The translations under genes were made by a program, and so were the position numbers. Below the pieces are notes generated by a model that saw only the letters and a program-made list of their open reading frames with translations, was not told where the DNA came from and did no database searches. Shown here one piece after another: positions 53,227 to 64,000 of a stretch of DNA of 64,000 nucleotides. The DNA is from Lobosporangium transversale (taxonomy: Eukaryota; Mortierellomycota; Mortierellomycetes; Mortierellales; Mortierellaceae), in NCBI RefSeq assembly GCF_002105155.1, contig NW_019029015.1, positions 1 to 64,000 of the forward strand, written 5' to 3'. Position 1 is the first letter of the stretch; each line of letters begins with the position of its first letter.

Positions 53227-55257
53227 GCATGGAGACGCAAAAGTAGCTTACAGCTTCCTGTTGAATTCCCACTGGGGTACACTTTTGATCCATGATCATA
53301 ATTCGTCCTGGGTGCAGGGAAATCTCCTGTAGTTCTAAATGTCCATCGTCCTTCTGTTGCTAGTGGCTCTGCTGTTGATTAAGATAGTAGTAATTGCGGC
53401 ATTAAAAATAAATAAAAAATAAAAAAAATAAAAAAATAAAAAAATAAAAAAATAAAAAATAAAAAAAATAAAAAAATAAAAAAATAAAAAGCATTATTGA
53501 TCATTATCAAAACTGAATGGTCATGCATTATTGCCATAAAAATAATTCTCTCTAGCTTTTGAAATACTAAAGTTGTGTGCTTACGTTGCTTAAATGAGGG
53601 AGTCACAGGGGAGGCGGGTCGAAAATCTGGCTTGGTTGGTGCAGAGCCTGATCTGGCCCTATGACCCGACCCTGGTGGAACAGGTGGCGTTGCGGGTGCA
53701 CTAGGCGATGGACGTAACTTATTGGGCGTTGACAACGAGGGTGGGCCAGGTGTAGAGCGAGTAGGTTGTTGAGGAGGGGCACGGCCTGGGGGCGCAGGAG
53801 TTGATCTTGATGGTGTTACTGGTGTCGCTGGTGGTGCAGTCGCTGCTCCATTCGTCCGAGGTGGTGGTGGTGGTCCTGGTTTACGTGCTGGTGTGGGTGG
53901 AGCAGGAGAACGCGAGGAGTTGGGGGCCCCAGGCACAGGGCGCCCTGGGGGTCGAGCAGGGGACCCATTTGCTCCGTTGACGTGCGGTAGAGCAGAGCTA
54001 CGATTCGGTAGGCTAGGAGGAGTTGCTGTTGCGGATGGTGTTGAGGGTGTGTGGCGCACTGGCGGTGGGGTTCGTCCTGGCACGCTAGGCGGTGTTGCAG
54101 CAGGTACTGGAGGCGTAGACCGGGCAGAAGCGTTGATAGTCGGTGGTTTCGGTAGCCCTCTAGCTGGAGTCCCATTGGTGGTGTTATTGTTTGCGCTGTG
54201 GTCGGCTACGAAGCAATAAGAAGCAGATTTGACGGTAGCTATATTAGATACATACTGGCATAAACATGCCTGACAAAAACCCAACAAGATAGCGATCTGT
54301 GGACAAGAGCGGCGCGTGTGAAAGTACGAGCAGTGCAGAGAGCCGCAATTAGATCAAGTGGAGTAGCAAAAGAATCGAGACAAAGAGCGACGAGAGCTGC
54401 TCAATTCATATCTTTCTTCCTCTGTTGTAATAATTTGAATGGCCAACTGGATAAATATAAATCATCGCCAATGTCATTTGTCGCACATAGTTTGTCTGCA
54501 CATTGTTGTTTGCTCCATTGACCTCAAATCACATGTCGACAACTGTAAATGGTGAGTGTCTGGTGTTGTCTTTTTTTTGTTTTTGTTTTCTTGCCCGCAC
54601 TGGTTACCACATCATCATTACTCCCATTACTACAAGTCAATGACCGAAAGCTGGCATGGCGATGAAAGATGCCAAGAAGAACAGCCCAAAAAAAAAAAAA
54701 AAAAAAAATCTTTATTCTTACCTCCAGTATCCAGTCCACCGCTTCGACTCTTAAGTTTAGGCATTCCTCCAGCAAACAGCCCACCTAATTGAGGTGCGCC
54801 TCCACCTCCTGCGCCTCCAATTGGTGGTGGTCGTGGTAACGTTCCTCCTCCGCTGCCTATCGATGACTTTGGTGTCTCTTATTTTAGAAAAGGAATCAAG
54901 AATAAACTTTTAATTTTTAGCATCAGCACGTCATTGTCACAAAGACGAGTTTTCTTGTTGCCATTCACCGAGAGGAACGATGAAATAAAAATAAAAATAA
55001 TAATTGTAATAGAATAATGACAAAACAATCGCTTCGACATGATGTAGAATGGTCAAGACATGCTGTAAAAATGGAGTCAAGACGTTACCGACGATTGGTG
55101 CAGAACGGTCGTTAGTGACAGCCTTTTTGAGACGTTTGCCAGACTGAATTTGCGAGAGAAGTGCGCTTCTATCATTTGAAACCGGAGGCAGTTTCCCAGG
55201 AGCTGGTGGTCCTCCTCCTGGTGGCGGTGGTGGGGGTGGTGGGGGTGGTGGTGGCAT
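53027..55257 (-). CDS. Verprolin/WIP family actin-regulatory protein
   Basis: Model: exons 55257-55089, 54877-54722, 54205-53585, 53371-53252 and 53079-53027 (372 aa, all introns phase 1). It opens with a poly-Pro stretch, then a WH2 actin-binding motif (NDRSALLSQIQSGKRLKKA). A GGLFAGGMPKLKSR segment typical of verprolins follows, then a long Pro-rich region with many PPxP repeats, and a C-terminal WASP-binding region (GRWTFRTTGDFPAPR...KVYPSG). The order matches yeast Vrp1 and animal WIP. The protein binds actin and WASP/Las17 and promotes Arp2/3-dependent actin patches and endocytosis. The first acceptor was placed at AATAAG|AG to keep the frame; the last exon (W-G-R-N then Pro-rich) is less certain. 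Introns hold long A-runs. Confidence 0.85.
53403..53490. repeat. AAAAAAT-type low-complexity array in an intron
   Basis: Repeated ATAAAAA units in the fourth-exon-side intron of the verprolin gene. Confidence 0.8.
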
Positions 55258-55967
55258 TGATGGTTGTCTATCGAGTAAAAGAGGCGAATGAAATGTGTAG
55301 GAATGAAATGTTAATCTTTGTCTTAACGGATAATGGATGCACGTGACTGATGGTAAAGATCAAAAATAAAAAATGTGAGGGATGTGTTTCTGGACGCGTC
55401 TATTCCTTACGACAAAGACCACTAGAATCACAGTTGGTTGGGATGAGTAATCACGAGGATTCAGTGGGCGCTTCCATAAAGGCGGCCTCTGCGTCAATAT
55501 CGCTGGCGACAATATAGGTATTGGAGCATTATGTAAAACATACCTATAAGCCTACTAATTCTGATCAGCTGGGTACAATGCGGCGGACTACAGAGACGAG
55601 CGAGAGACATGTCATACATAGTCTTACTAGAAAACACAACATGGTTAAGCCCAATACAGCATGATAAAAGTGCTTGTAGCAAACAGTAAAGACGATGAAA
55701 AAGCAATTTCTGGTTGCTTTGCCCTTTTATTATTATTATTATTTTTTTTTTTTTTTGGTTTACGAAAAAAGCATATCAATTAGGCTTAAAAAAAAGTTTC
55801 GCCACAGACGATTTCGCTTTTTTCCCTCCTCATTTCTCCATCTCACAAGCAACAGGAAGTCTACACCCCACAAAAAAGAAATTTATTACTTGGTCTTTCT
55901 TTTTCCTTTCTCTTGTTATATTCAGGAACATCAGGAATAGCAGGAGACACTTTTTTATCACTTCACC
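55258..55967. promoter_or_regulatory. Divergent promoter between verprolin and SEC11 genes
   Basis: 710 bp between start codons on opposite strands. No gene supported. A TTA array and T-run (55726-55757) lie about 220 bp before SEC11. Promoter role is inferred from position. Confidence 0.4.
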
Positions 55968-56851
55968 ATGAATCTGCGTCAGGTTGTTACGAATCCCTCT
56001 TCCAAAAGGACATCGCCACTCTGTGAATACACCTCATCTTGTCACTACAAATTCTTATTTATTGACTCTCAAATCTTCAATACATTATAGATCCTCACAA
56101 ATTCACTCAATGTATTGATGATGCTCTTTGGTGTCTTCATGTCCTATAAGGCATGGGGTCTTTACACCAACTGTGAATCTCCTTTGGTTGTCGTCCTGAG
56201 GTTCGTGTCTTTTTTTTCTCCTCCCCCACGAATAACGCGCCACGTCAATCTAATAATCATCGAAACTGTGTTTTGAAGTGTTGCCGTTCCCTTGAGAATT
56301 AGAGCAGCCTCTCTAACTTTTTTTTTTTTTTTTTTACAGTGAAAGTATGGAACCAGCATTTGCAAGAGGCGATATCTTATTCTTAAGCAATCCCAAGAAA
56401 CCTATTGAGATTGGAGAGATCTGTGTTTTCAAGATTCCTGGACGCGATATTCCTATTGTTCACCGCGTCATCGATCGCCATGATTCGTACGTCCAATTAT
56501 TTCTAGCTCAATTCGAATTACTCAAGAAAGAGAAATCCGCTTTTATTTTCTCTCTCTCTTTACTTTCTCAAATTCACTCGTTTGTTTTTTGCATTTTCTT
56601 ATCTTAGGTCGAGTACTGGAAGCCAGCTACTTCTGACCAAGGGAGACAACAATAATGTGGATGATCGTGGTCTTTACCAGGAATTGCACTCAAACAGAGG
56701 AAAGATGTGGATTGAACCCAAAGACATTGTTGGTCGTGTACAAGGATTCTTGCCATACCTTGGCATGTTCACCATCTTCATGACAGACTATCCAATGCTT
56801 AAATACGCGCTCTTAGGCGCAGTTGGCGTCATTGTCTTCCTATACGAGTAA
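55968..56851 (+). CDS. SEC11: SEC11, catalytic subunit of the ER signal peptidase complex
   Basis: Model: exons 55968-55982, 56091-56200, 56340-56486 and 56608-56851 (171 aa; phases 0, 2, 2). The 15-nt first exon encodes MNLRQ, joined to [12 protein letters not shown], the single N-terminal membrane segment. The catalytic Ser44 is in [12 protein letters not shown], His83 in IPIVHRVID, and Asp residues in [10 protein letters not shown] (104-110), giving the Ser-His-Asp set of eukaryotic S26B signal peptidases. The C-terminus has [20 protein letters not shown] and a hydrophobic end. Length and order match fungal Sec11. It cleaves signal peptides in the ER membrane, so it would process the secreted proteins at 28.8 and 42.9 kb. 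Confidence 0.95.
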
Positions 56852-57168
56852 AAAAAAACAGAAAAAAAAAATAAGAATAATGATGTTTTTGAAGTAGGGA
56901 TAATAATAAAGAAATCTAGCAGACTTTCTTCAGTATACCCCAGCATTCGCCCAAGCCTAGAATGAACTGATTGAAGTGACAGTCTAGATTACTTTTTTTT
57001 ATTTATTTTATTTCTGTAACCATAATATTAATAGTAATAAAAAGAGTTTATAGTTGTAAAGTCACCGGATATTCCTTGCGTACAGAATTGAAGCACTTTA
57101 TCTTTCTGCCCTCCTATAGCATTACAATGTGGTGCAAAATAATAATAACAACAATAGTAATAATAAAA

Positions 57169-58520
57169 TTAGTCATGTAATCCTAGATGGGGAAAACCTG
57201 GACGAAGATATAGCGCTCTTACCAATGCTGCTTTCTTTAGATCATCCACTTTAATGATTCCTTCACGCAGTTCTCCTTTCTCCAGTAGATATCGTCGCAT
57301 TGTGCCACATAAAAGACCTACCAAATGAAGACAAAAATAAAGAAACTAGGGTTATTCAACTGAATTCAACTTGGAAATGATTTATGAGTAAAAAAAAAAA
57401 AAAAAAGCTTTACCTGAGGACAATGGAGGTGTGATCCACTCTAGCTTTCCTGATTCTGGATCGACAATTTCGACAGCAATATTAGCAATGGATGTCTCCA
57501 TGATTTCGTTGTTCTGATTGTATAAAATCACGTCGTATGGTCCCGATGTTGTTCCAGGTGGCCCAATGGGACCAAGCTCTTGTTAAATCCCAACAAAAAA
57601 AAAAAAAAAAAAAAAAAAAATTGGATCCGAGATGAGAAAGACGTAAGACAAACATTTAGCAATTTAAATGATAAAGCCATATCTGCTCAACTCATGGCAA
57701 ACATACTTAGTCTGTCCCGTGCATCATTATAAACAGCCCGCTCTGTAGTCTTATGATGTAAAAAGGGGTTGTCGCTATTTGTTGCTTCTGTATCCAGGAC
57801 TACAATGATAGAAGAATCTGATGCCAGAAGGTTTATAAAAATAAAAAAAAAAAAATAAAAAGGCCAAGACAAGTCAGTGAGATAGATAATGGAAGACAGA
57901 GGAAAAGAGCGAGAAGAGAGAGAAAGAGAAAACAGAAAGAGCGAAGAAATACCTGAAAAGTCATTAGTCTCCGAAAGCAATTGACTGGACTGAATTGAGA
58001 TTGCTCCATCAAAGTCAAGTAACACTCGTATCTGCAACGACAACAACAACAACAACAAAAAAGAGGATTCAACGTGAGTATTCCTAGGAAATGATTGTTC
58101 TCTTCCTTTAGCCACCATGTTTACTCTTAAAAAAAAAAAAAAAGGCCTTACTCGCTGACGTATATTTCTGCCTAGGTTCTTGATGGCGACATCCAGTTTA
58201 TTCGATATCTCTGAATGTGTGGGGATCAGGTCGCGTAAAAATTTTTCTGGATCAGTTGCAAAAAATTCTCCTAAAGCCTTGGCCGAATTGATCATTCGTT
58301 CACAATGATAGTCAAGAAGAAAAAAACCCTCTTTTTTTTTATAAGGATTTGAAGATATTGTCAGGAATGGAATGAGTATGATACACCGTGGGAAAGTTCG
58401 GATATCTTTAAGGCTCGAACATTAGAAGATCCATGGCCTCATTCCCCTCTGCAAGGATATACAATGCCTCTTACCTTTCGGGTCATAGAGGATAGTCTCA
58501 AGTAAATGGAATGAAGTCAT
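57169..58520 (-). CDS. Aminodeoxychorismate lyase-like class-IV PLP enzyme
   Basis: Model: exons 58520-58475, 58330-58152, 58031-57953, 57817-57707, 57578-57414 and 57317-57169 (242 aa; phases 1, 0, 1, 1, 1). The start MTSFHLLETILYDPK-EGFF matches the FxLxETxxYD opening of this group; LLDYHCERMINSAKALG follows. The PLP-binding Lys is probably Lys124 in FLHHKTTERAVYNDARD. The C-terminal half has DVILYNQNNEIMETSIANIA, ITPPLSSGLLCGTMRRYLLE and IIKVDDLKKAALV. The family includes 4-amino-4-deoxychorismate lyase (yeast Abz2, p-aminobenzoate synthesis for folate) and related class-IV aminotransferases. The exact substrate is inference. Each splice joint restores a conserved word, but the first intron (144 bp, acceptor AAAAAG) is less typical. 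Confidence 0.8.
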
Positions 58521-59592
58521 GGAATAAAAAAAAAAAAAAAGAATGATTGATGATGTTTCTAACATGAACACATGAACACATTGTAAACCGAAAGTGAATT
58601 AGGCACGTGCTGGAGGTTTAAGTTCGTTTACACTTAGTGGCCATTCGCTTATTGTGATATTTTTATACCACTGAATGCTTCTATAAAGATACTTGTACCT
58701 CGCCGAACTCCAATCGCACGAAGAATGCAATACCAGAACAGCCTTCCAGCAAACAGGGCTGATTCTTCCTAAAGTATAAGTGCGGACTACTATAGTTAAT
58801 CTTTCGAGGCGCAAGGTATACTAAATGATATTGACCTTGAGATACCAGACTATTTCCTAGGCGACTGCGGGACCCATAGCGAACACCGCTCCTAGCCTCA
58901 GTCGCGAAAAGAGGAGGTTCCCCAAAGCGCCTTCCCCTCTCGCCGAATCTGCACATCAAGTTCATCATACCAGACACACGGTGCTTGGACGTTCTATACC
59001 ACGTTATGATTCTAAGTTATCGGCTGCACGGCAAACCTCACTGTCATCCCTTTATACATCCAGCAATTTCTCCCAGTATCTGGAGCCAGAGCTGGGTCCA
59101 CGTTCAGTCTCTTTAATTCCTGCAGCGAGCTCCACACAACAGATGGTGAAGCTGTTAATCCCGATGATTGTCAACTGCAGTCTTCCTGGTCCACTGGGTT
59201 TATGGACTTGCTTTGCAAGGCATTTGTCTGAAAGCTTCCTTCATGGCTAACATCAGGAAGAGGCAGCTGCTGTCACAGGGGACCACGCAAAGAAACAAGC
59301 TTATGGCCCAGCGCTTTACGATCCAGAACGCGTGTTTCCTATCAGGCGCGAGTAAGAATAAAAAAAAATAACAATTCCCATGATAAGGCTTCGTTTTTCT
59401 CTTTATACTATTCGCTACCGATATTCGCATAAGCATGCCTCCAATGCGATTGGTAAGGCTTGCCAATATTGATTTGGGTGCTGGAGCATCCTTCTTCTAT
59501 ATTCTGTTGCCGCCACGTTTTACCAATAGTCTCTGAGATCTTCTTCATTATTACCTTCGTATACATCCCATTTCATCAAAGCTTACATTGCT
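58521..59592. other. Spacer with decayed coding-like fragments
   Basis: No complete gene. On plus, 59251-59355 reads EEAAAVTGDHAKKQAYGPAL and continues YDPERVFPIRRE before a stop, with no recognisable start or splice partner. On minus, 58599-58814 ends ISEWPLSVNELKPPARA. Both could be remnants or terminal exons. Confidence 0.3.
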
Positions 59593-59860
59593 GCTGTGGC
59601 TGGGCATTAATAGCCACCAATATCTAGTTTTTATTTTATTCTTATTAACTGCTCAGGGTGTTCTGTGGATCCACAGCAAGGAGATATTCTTTGTAAAAAT
59701 AGAATCTCTCATTCGTCATCAGCGAGCACTACCACGGTCACCTGTAGACAGATAGTATAAAGGCCAAAGAATCTCCTCCCAATAAAGTCATCAGTTCCCA
59801 CCCTGCAGCCTACCACTTTAAACATGTCTTCATATCATTCAAGCAAAAAAGCCTCCAGAA
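59593..59860 (+). repeat. Dispersed LTR-like repeat R1, copy 2 (diverged)
   Basis: Shares TGTGGCTGGGCATTAATAG near the start with copy 3, then TATAAAGGCCAAAGAATCTC and CCAATAAAGTCATCAGTT with both other copies. The interior is diverged. A short ATG frame (MSSYHSSKKASRN) follows at 59824 and stops after 30 codons; an acidic/basic segment continues in other frames to about 60050. Confidence 0.55.
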
Positions 59861-61672
59861 ATACTTTAAAACCAAGAAGATCTTTGCCGAAGCCTCTTGG
59901 CTTCAGTTTATAAAGGATGACGAAGACGAGCTTCAGATTTGGAACGAGTCAAGAAAAGAGAGAAAAAAATTCTGGAAGATTCAAGCAGTGATATCCCGGA
60001 CCTGGCTATTGTTGCGTTGGCTACCCCTCTCAACTTAACAATAGGATCTTAAGTCTTTTCTTGTATGCTTCTTCACCTCTGAAATACCTACTCTCAGAAA
60101 AGATCCGGTTCAGCCTATTCAGGCATTTCATCCTCTTCGACCTCTTCAGGTCCTTCAGAATCTTCAGTCATTTCCTCGTCTCTATCCCCCTCATATCTTT
60201 CACTCGCTTTAGTCTCCCCGCCCTCCGCTTCAATCTCTCTCCAGTACGGAACATCATATACCAAGATCTGTCTCGTCACAAAAACGCAAATTCACGTCAT
60301 CCTCCTTTGCACCCTATAATACCATCAAGCGCTCCCAGGGTTTCTACTAAAAAAAAAAAAAAAAAATGTATCTAGTCCGAGATGTTAACTCTCAGTCGGA
60401 TGATCCTCGGGAAGTCCGCATCTTTAGCCTTCAACAGAATGGCCCTTGGTGCTTCCTAATGGAGGCCGCAAAGGTATTGGTATATATAGTTGTACTTTCT
60501 TCTGGCGCATTTATCCCAAAATACCAAAATAATGTAAAAACTTGCTAAGCTTTCTCTATATTATGTTAGTATATACCTCGGTCAGAAAAATATCGACATT
60601 ACGTCTTTGTCTGACATTCCGCACCTTTCCTTGTCCCGTCAAGGGCTAGTCTGTTTACTACAGCTTAATCCTGTATAAGAACAAAAAGCGAACAATTGAC
60701 CAAAAAGATGCCAGGTAGAGATACTTTATTCTTTTTTTGGTTCATGCTTGTTATTGTCGTTACTATTGTTTCATGTTTATTTAAAAGAAAACCCATTTCA
60801 TTGCTGTGTGCCTCATAATAATAGTATGGTATTGCCTGTGCATTGAATCAATCCTCCAAAAGGATTGAGCCCTATTTTAAAAAAAGTTTTCCTTGAATCA
60901 GTAATCATTGCGTATAGCCCGGCTCGTCCTCCAAACAAGACTTCAATATCCTTGGACTGCTATTGCCGGTACTTGAAGCTGATGATATGAGGTGCCTGTA
61001 CGAAGAAGTTGGAGTCCTGAAGAGAAAGTATTTTCAGCAACAACGGATAGGCGAATCCGTACTGAGATACATATTCTGCGGCTGTGGGCCAAGAAGATCA
61101 AAAGCTGTTTTTATTATTGTTGCCAAGCGGGTACCTTTTATTAAGATCCCACCATAGCCGCCATACAATGTTCTGACCTTATGAGTAAAAATGGAACTAC
61201 CCTTGAGGTGCACTCCCAAGGTTTGGTACGTAATACGTGCTGCCACTTTGTGGATCATGTGTAAGTGTATATGCTGGTTAATATATTTCTGTGCTTTGAA
61301 GGCTGCTGTCCGGTGCTGTATCCTTCATTTGGTAGCAACTCATCTGAAGCTAATGCTGTCAGCGAGTGGAGGGCTATACTGAGCTACCTTTTGAAAGGAG
61401 AAGGCGTCCACATGTAGAGATAAATCCAACGTCCCAACTGATAAAGGACCGAACCGTTTCTTAGTACAGCCACATGAAGCTAACTGTTTTTCATTGTTTA
61501 TTTTTTTTTTTTTTTTTTTTTTTTGTAAACTAGTTGTGAATGCGTTTCTGGCTCCACAAAGGAGATTAAGAAGATTTTAAAAGTATAAGAAAGGATGGCT
61601 CTACCGCAATAAGGACGTACTGCATCGTTAAGAAGCTGTTTGAGATTAGCGGAGCAGAAGGACGGAGTCTGC
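59861..61672. other. Spacer, no supported gene
   Basis: Pyrimidine-rich and poly-A/T sequences; short frames at 60061, 60366 and 60963 have no recognisable features. T24 run at 61500-61523. Confidence 0.45.
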
Positions 61673-62168
61673 TGTGGCTGGTCATTAATAGTTATATTAA
61701 ATTAATTATAAGTACTAACCGGGGCATCCTGTCGAACCACAGCTAAAAGAATCTTTGCGCAAAGCCTTATAGGCTATAGGCGAGTCCACCTCACCTAGAA
61801 AGCACCACAGTCAGGCCTGTAGGCTAGGTTATAAAAGCCAAAGAAACTTCCTTCCCAATAAAGTCTTCAGTTTACCCAAAAGGCTTAAGTTTACCCATAA
61901 ATCTCAAGTTTTCCCCATTTGTCTTGTCCTTGACCTGCAAGTTCATCTTGCCGTTTATCTTTTTCCCTTTTCACAACAAGCATTTGTCTTCCAGTAACTC
62001 AGTTTGTGAGCTCACCTATAAAGCTCCCGTCTTCCCTTTTGGCATCCTAAGGCGCTATTTGTCGTCAAGATTATTTGCCTCTATTTCCTTTTGTTATTCT
62101 TGGTAATACTTTTTTTTTTTTTTTGTCTTGTCCTGATTCTGTGTCTATCTTTTTGCCCATTAAGCAAA
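61673..62168 (+). repeat. Dispersed LTR-like repeat R1, copy 3 (longest)
   Basis: About 490 bp; begins TGTGGCTGGTCATTAATAG and contains the same TATAAAAGCCAAAGAAACTT and AATAAAGTCTTCAGTTT boxes as copy 1. It has an extra ~40 bp (AGTTTACCC repeated) and a T15 run not present in copy 1. Confidence 0.75.
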
Positions 62169-64000
62169 TATACACTTACTATTTATGAGGGGGTATTAAA
62201 GGATTGGTTGTTTCTCACTGACCATTGATACATGCAGATGATAGGAAGCCCTCGGTTTTGAAAATGCTATGCGTGAAGGAAATATTAAGGAGCTTACCTT
62301 CAAGGTGAAGAATTCAGCCATCTCGCTTTTGCAATTGTAGAGGGTGCCGACGTTACGTTGAAGAAGATAGCGATCAGGAGCAGTCACTGAGTACACCAAG
62401 TATGACCGCGAAAGATTGCATGCTTGGTATAGTTACTTTATATATGTTATATGAGGCCCAGACGCGGACGCCTCTATGCTAGCCTTTGTCCCTTCCAAGA
62501 GAAAACGACTCGGTTATCGTGCTGACCTACTTTAAAGAACGATGTTGATGCTCGAGCGTGACTGGGGTAGTCATGGAAGGGGCCAGAACATAGGACATCT
62601 CTGGGACAAAGTGTCTAGTAGAGTGCAATCACGAGCCCCACAGGCAATTGCATGACATACTGGTAGCTCGGTCGACACAAGTGGGGAAGCTTAGAAAAAC
62701 TTCCTAATGATCTTGTGCCGAGTTTTGTTTTAAGAGATACGCTCATGTCCTTGTCTGATCCTTGTCATATGATCTTTGATGATTTATTAATCCTATTTCT
62801 TATTATTATTTCTAGGTTCATTCTTTTAACCAGCCGGGCAATGCTGAGGAGTACGTGGTAGCAATGTCGCTCGGCTTGTTAGGATAGAGCCAGTGTACCT
62901 AGTCGATAACGTGAAGAGGCTAGAGTCCTCTTTACCTGTTATTCGATGAGATGCTCATATTTCGGATATGTTTTCATTGTTCTTCATAACCCAGATTCAG
63001 AAGTCGCTCAGTCGTACTTATTATGCTTTTCTTAACTGATATAAGGGCCTACAGTTCATCTCAAGGAAGAGTATGAGAATACAAGCAGGTCGCAGGACAG
63101 GACGGAGAAACGGGGGTGAAGCAAAGTGCTAACGAAGACATCGATGACCAGGCCTACATGTAGTCGGCCTGACATCCTCCAATGATCGCCATGATATGCT
63201 GTGTTGCACCGTACCTTCACTTATACTATTAAGATTTGCTTATTGATTTACAGTTACGAGATAAATAAACAGGGCACAACGAAACTATGAGAGTATCCTT
63301 CTGTACCTGAAATTTAGGAGAAGCGTTACTTCAGTTAGTTAACGACAATCTACTCTTGATATCTGGCTCCATGCCGTCGTTGGATGAGGTCACTCTATTT
63401 CAACCGATATGGGCCTGGATCTGGCCCATAGTGATGATTAACGAGAATGCTCCATTAGCATGATTGAACCGGTAAAATGTAGGAAAACGTCTGGCACAAC
63501 TGCATATTTTTTTTTCTTACTAAAATAGCACTTTTCGGTGTAAAGAAAAAAATACTCCATGCAAAGATCTGGGTATCATTGGACTAAAAAGGGCATATAA
63601 AGCTATCTGCGGACTGTATTTTTGAACTTGGATGGCCCTTGTTAAATCCAAATGGTCATAAATGGACATCAACTCTTTTAATAGCCTCCCTTGCTGATGA
63701 ACAACAAACAACATTACCAGCACCTGGTTGATATGGTACAGTTACACACACAAGATATTCGTAATTAAACTTTCACATAAGAACGTGTCTTTATCAAAAT
63801 GTCTATGTTGTGCACAAAAAAAAAAAAAAGAAAGAAGGCGTGAAAAGGGAATAAAAATACTCGTAGAGAGGAGTGGAGAGGATAAACTTTTTTCTTTTTT
63901 CACAAAAAAAAAGGTATGTTGACCGGGATATCGCTTTTTTTTTTTTTTTTTTTTTTTTTACATTCCTGCGGTAGTTTTCTTTCCAATCAGGATTTGCTTG
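62169..64000. other. Spacer, no supported gene
   Basis: No open frame longer than about 70 codons. A stem-loop is possible at 62666-62722 (CTCGGTCGACACAAG paired with CTTGTGCCGAG, and GGAAG with CTTCC). Ends in A- and T-runs. Confidence 0.45.

Noticed and set aside
56162..56365. Minus-strand frame overlapping SEC11
   Set aside because: It is antisense to well-supported SEC11 exons and has no features.
58355..58501. Plus-strand open frame EWNEYDTPWESSDIFKARTL ending at TAA
   Set aside because: It lies opposite the first exon and intron of the aminodeoxychorismate lyase-like gene, whose minus-strand model restores the family's N-terminus; no upstream plus-strand exons fit.
62666..62722. Stem-loop as an RNA gene or riboswitch
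   Set aside because: The outer stem needs a 4-base bulge and there is no conserved loop or neighbouring gene.

Overview
The window reads as genomic DNA of a filamentous early-diverging fungus, most likely Mucoromycota (Mucorales or a relative). The signs are short GT-AG introns (about 60-300 bp) with strong GTAAG/GTATGT donors, many poly-A/T tracts and AT-rich spacers. Fungal housekeeping genes (SEC11, verprolin/WIP, an SLC35F5-type transporter, DUF1748, an aminodeoxychorismate lyase-like enzyme) sit beside families common in Mucoromycota: Crinkler (CRN) proteins, Fanzor-like proteins and GWKL-type duplicated domains. Organism assignment is inference. All gene models were spliced by eye with phases checked; no database was searched.

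Layout. 1-26 kb is transposon- and effector-rich. It holds a Fanzor/TnpB-like gene (about 2.1-3.5 kb), an apparently intact CRN gene (5.7-8.2 kb, minus), and a MULE-type transposase gene on the plus strand fused to an AT-hook and a ubiquitin-specific-protease-like domain. That MULE gene is split by an 8.8-kb chromodomain Ty3/gypsy retrotransposon (9269-18058, minus strand) with very short LTRs, a polypurine tract and a near-identical 5-bp target-site duplication. The retroelement carries two extra antisense ORFs and a nested MITE. A second, frameshifted CRN copy lies at 22.8-25.2 kb with a matching upstream region. 26-28.4 kb has zinc-knuckle remnants, ATTTT microsatellites and a solo-LTR-like repeat.

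28.8-43.3 kb is a conventional gene block: a secreted lysozyme-like protein (minus), DUF1748 protein (plus), HAUS8/QWRF-like augmin subunit (plus), SLC35F5-type transporter (minus), an orphan 784-aa protein (plus), a 968-aa protein with two copies of a GWKL domain (minus), and a small secreted ML-domain protein (minus). 43.4-49.4 kb is gene-poor. 48.6-51 kb has two inverted LTR-like repeats and a broken gag gene with a CCHC knuckle.

51.6-58.5 kb is a second gene block: a coiled-coil protein (plus), verprolin/WIP (minus), the SEC11 signal peptidase subunit (plus), and an aminodeoxychorismate lyase-like class-IV PLP enzyme (minus). 58.6-64 kb shows no supported gene, only copies of a dispersed LTR-like repeat and decayed coding fragments.

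The genes do not form operons; each has its own promoter and introns. The most striking systems are the Fanzor-like protein, the MULE-USP fusion with its frame-preserving nested retrotransposon, the two paralogous antisense ORFs inside that retrotransposon, and the intact/decayed CRN pair.
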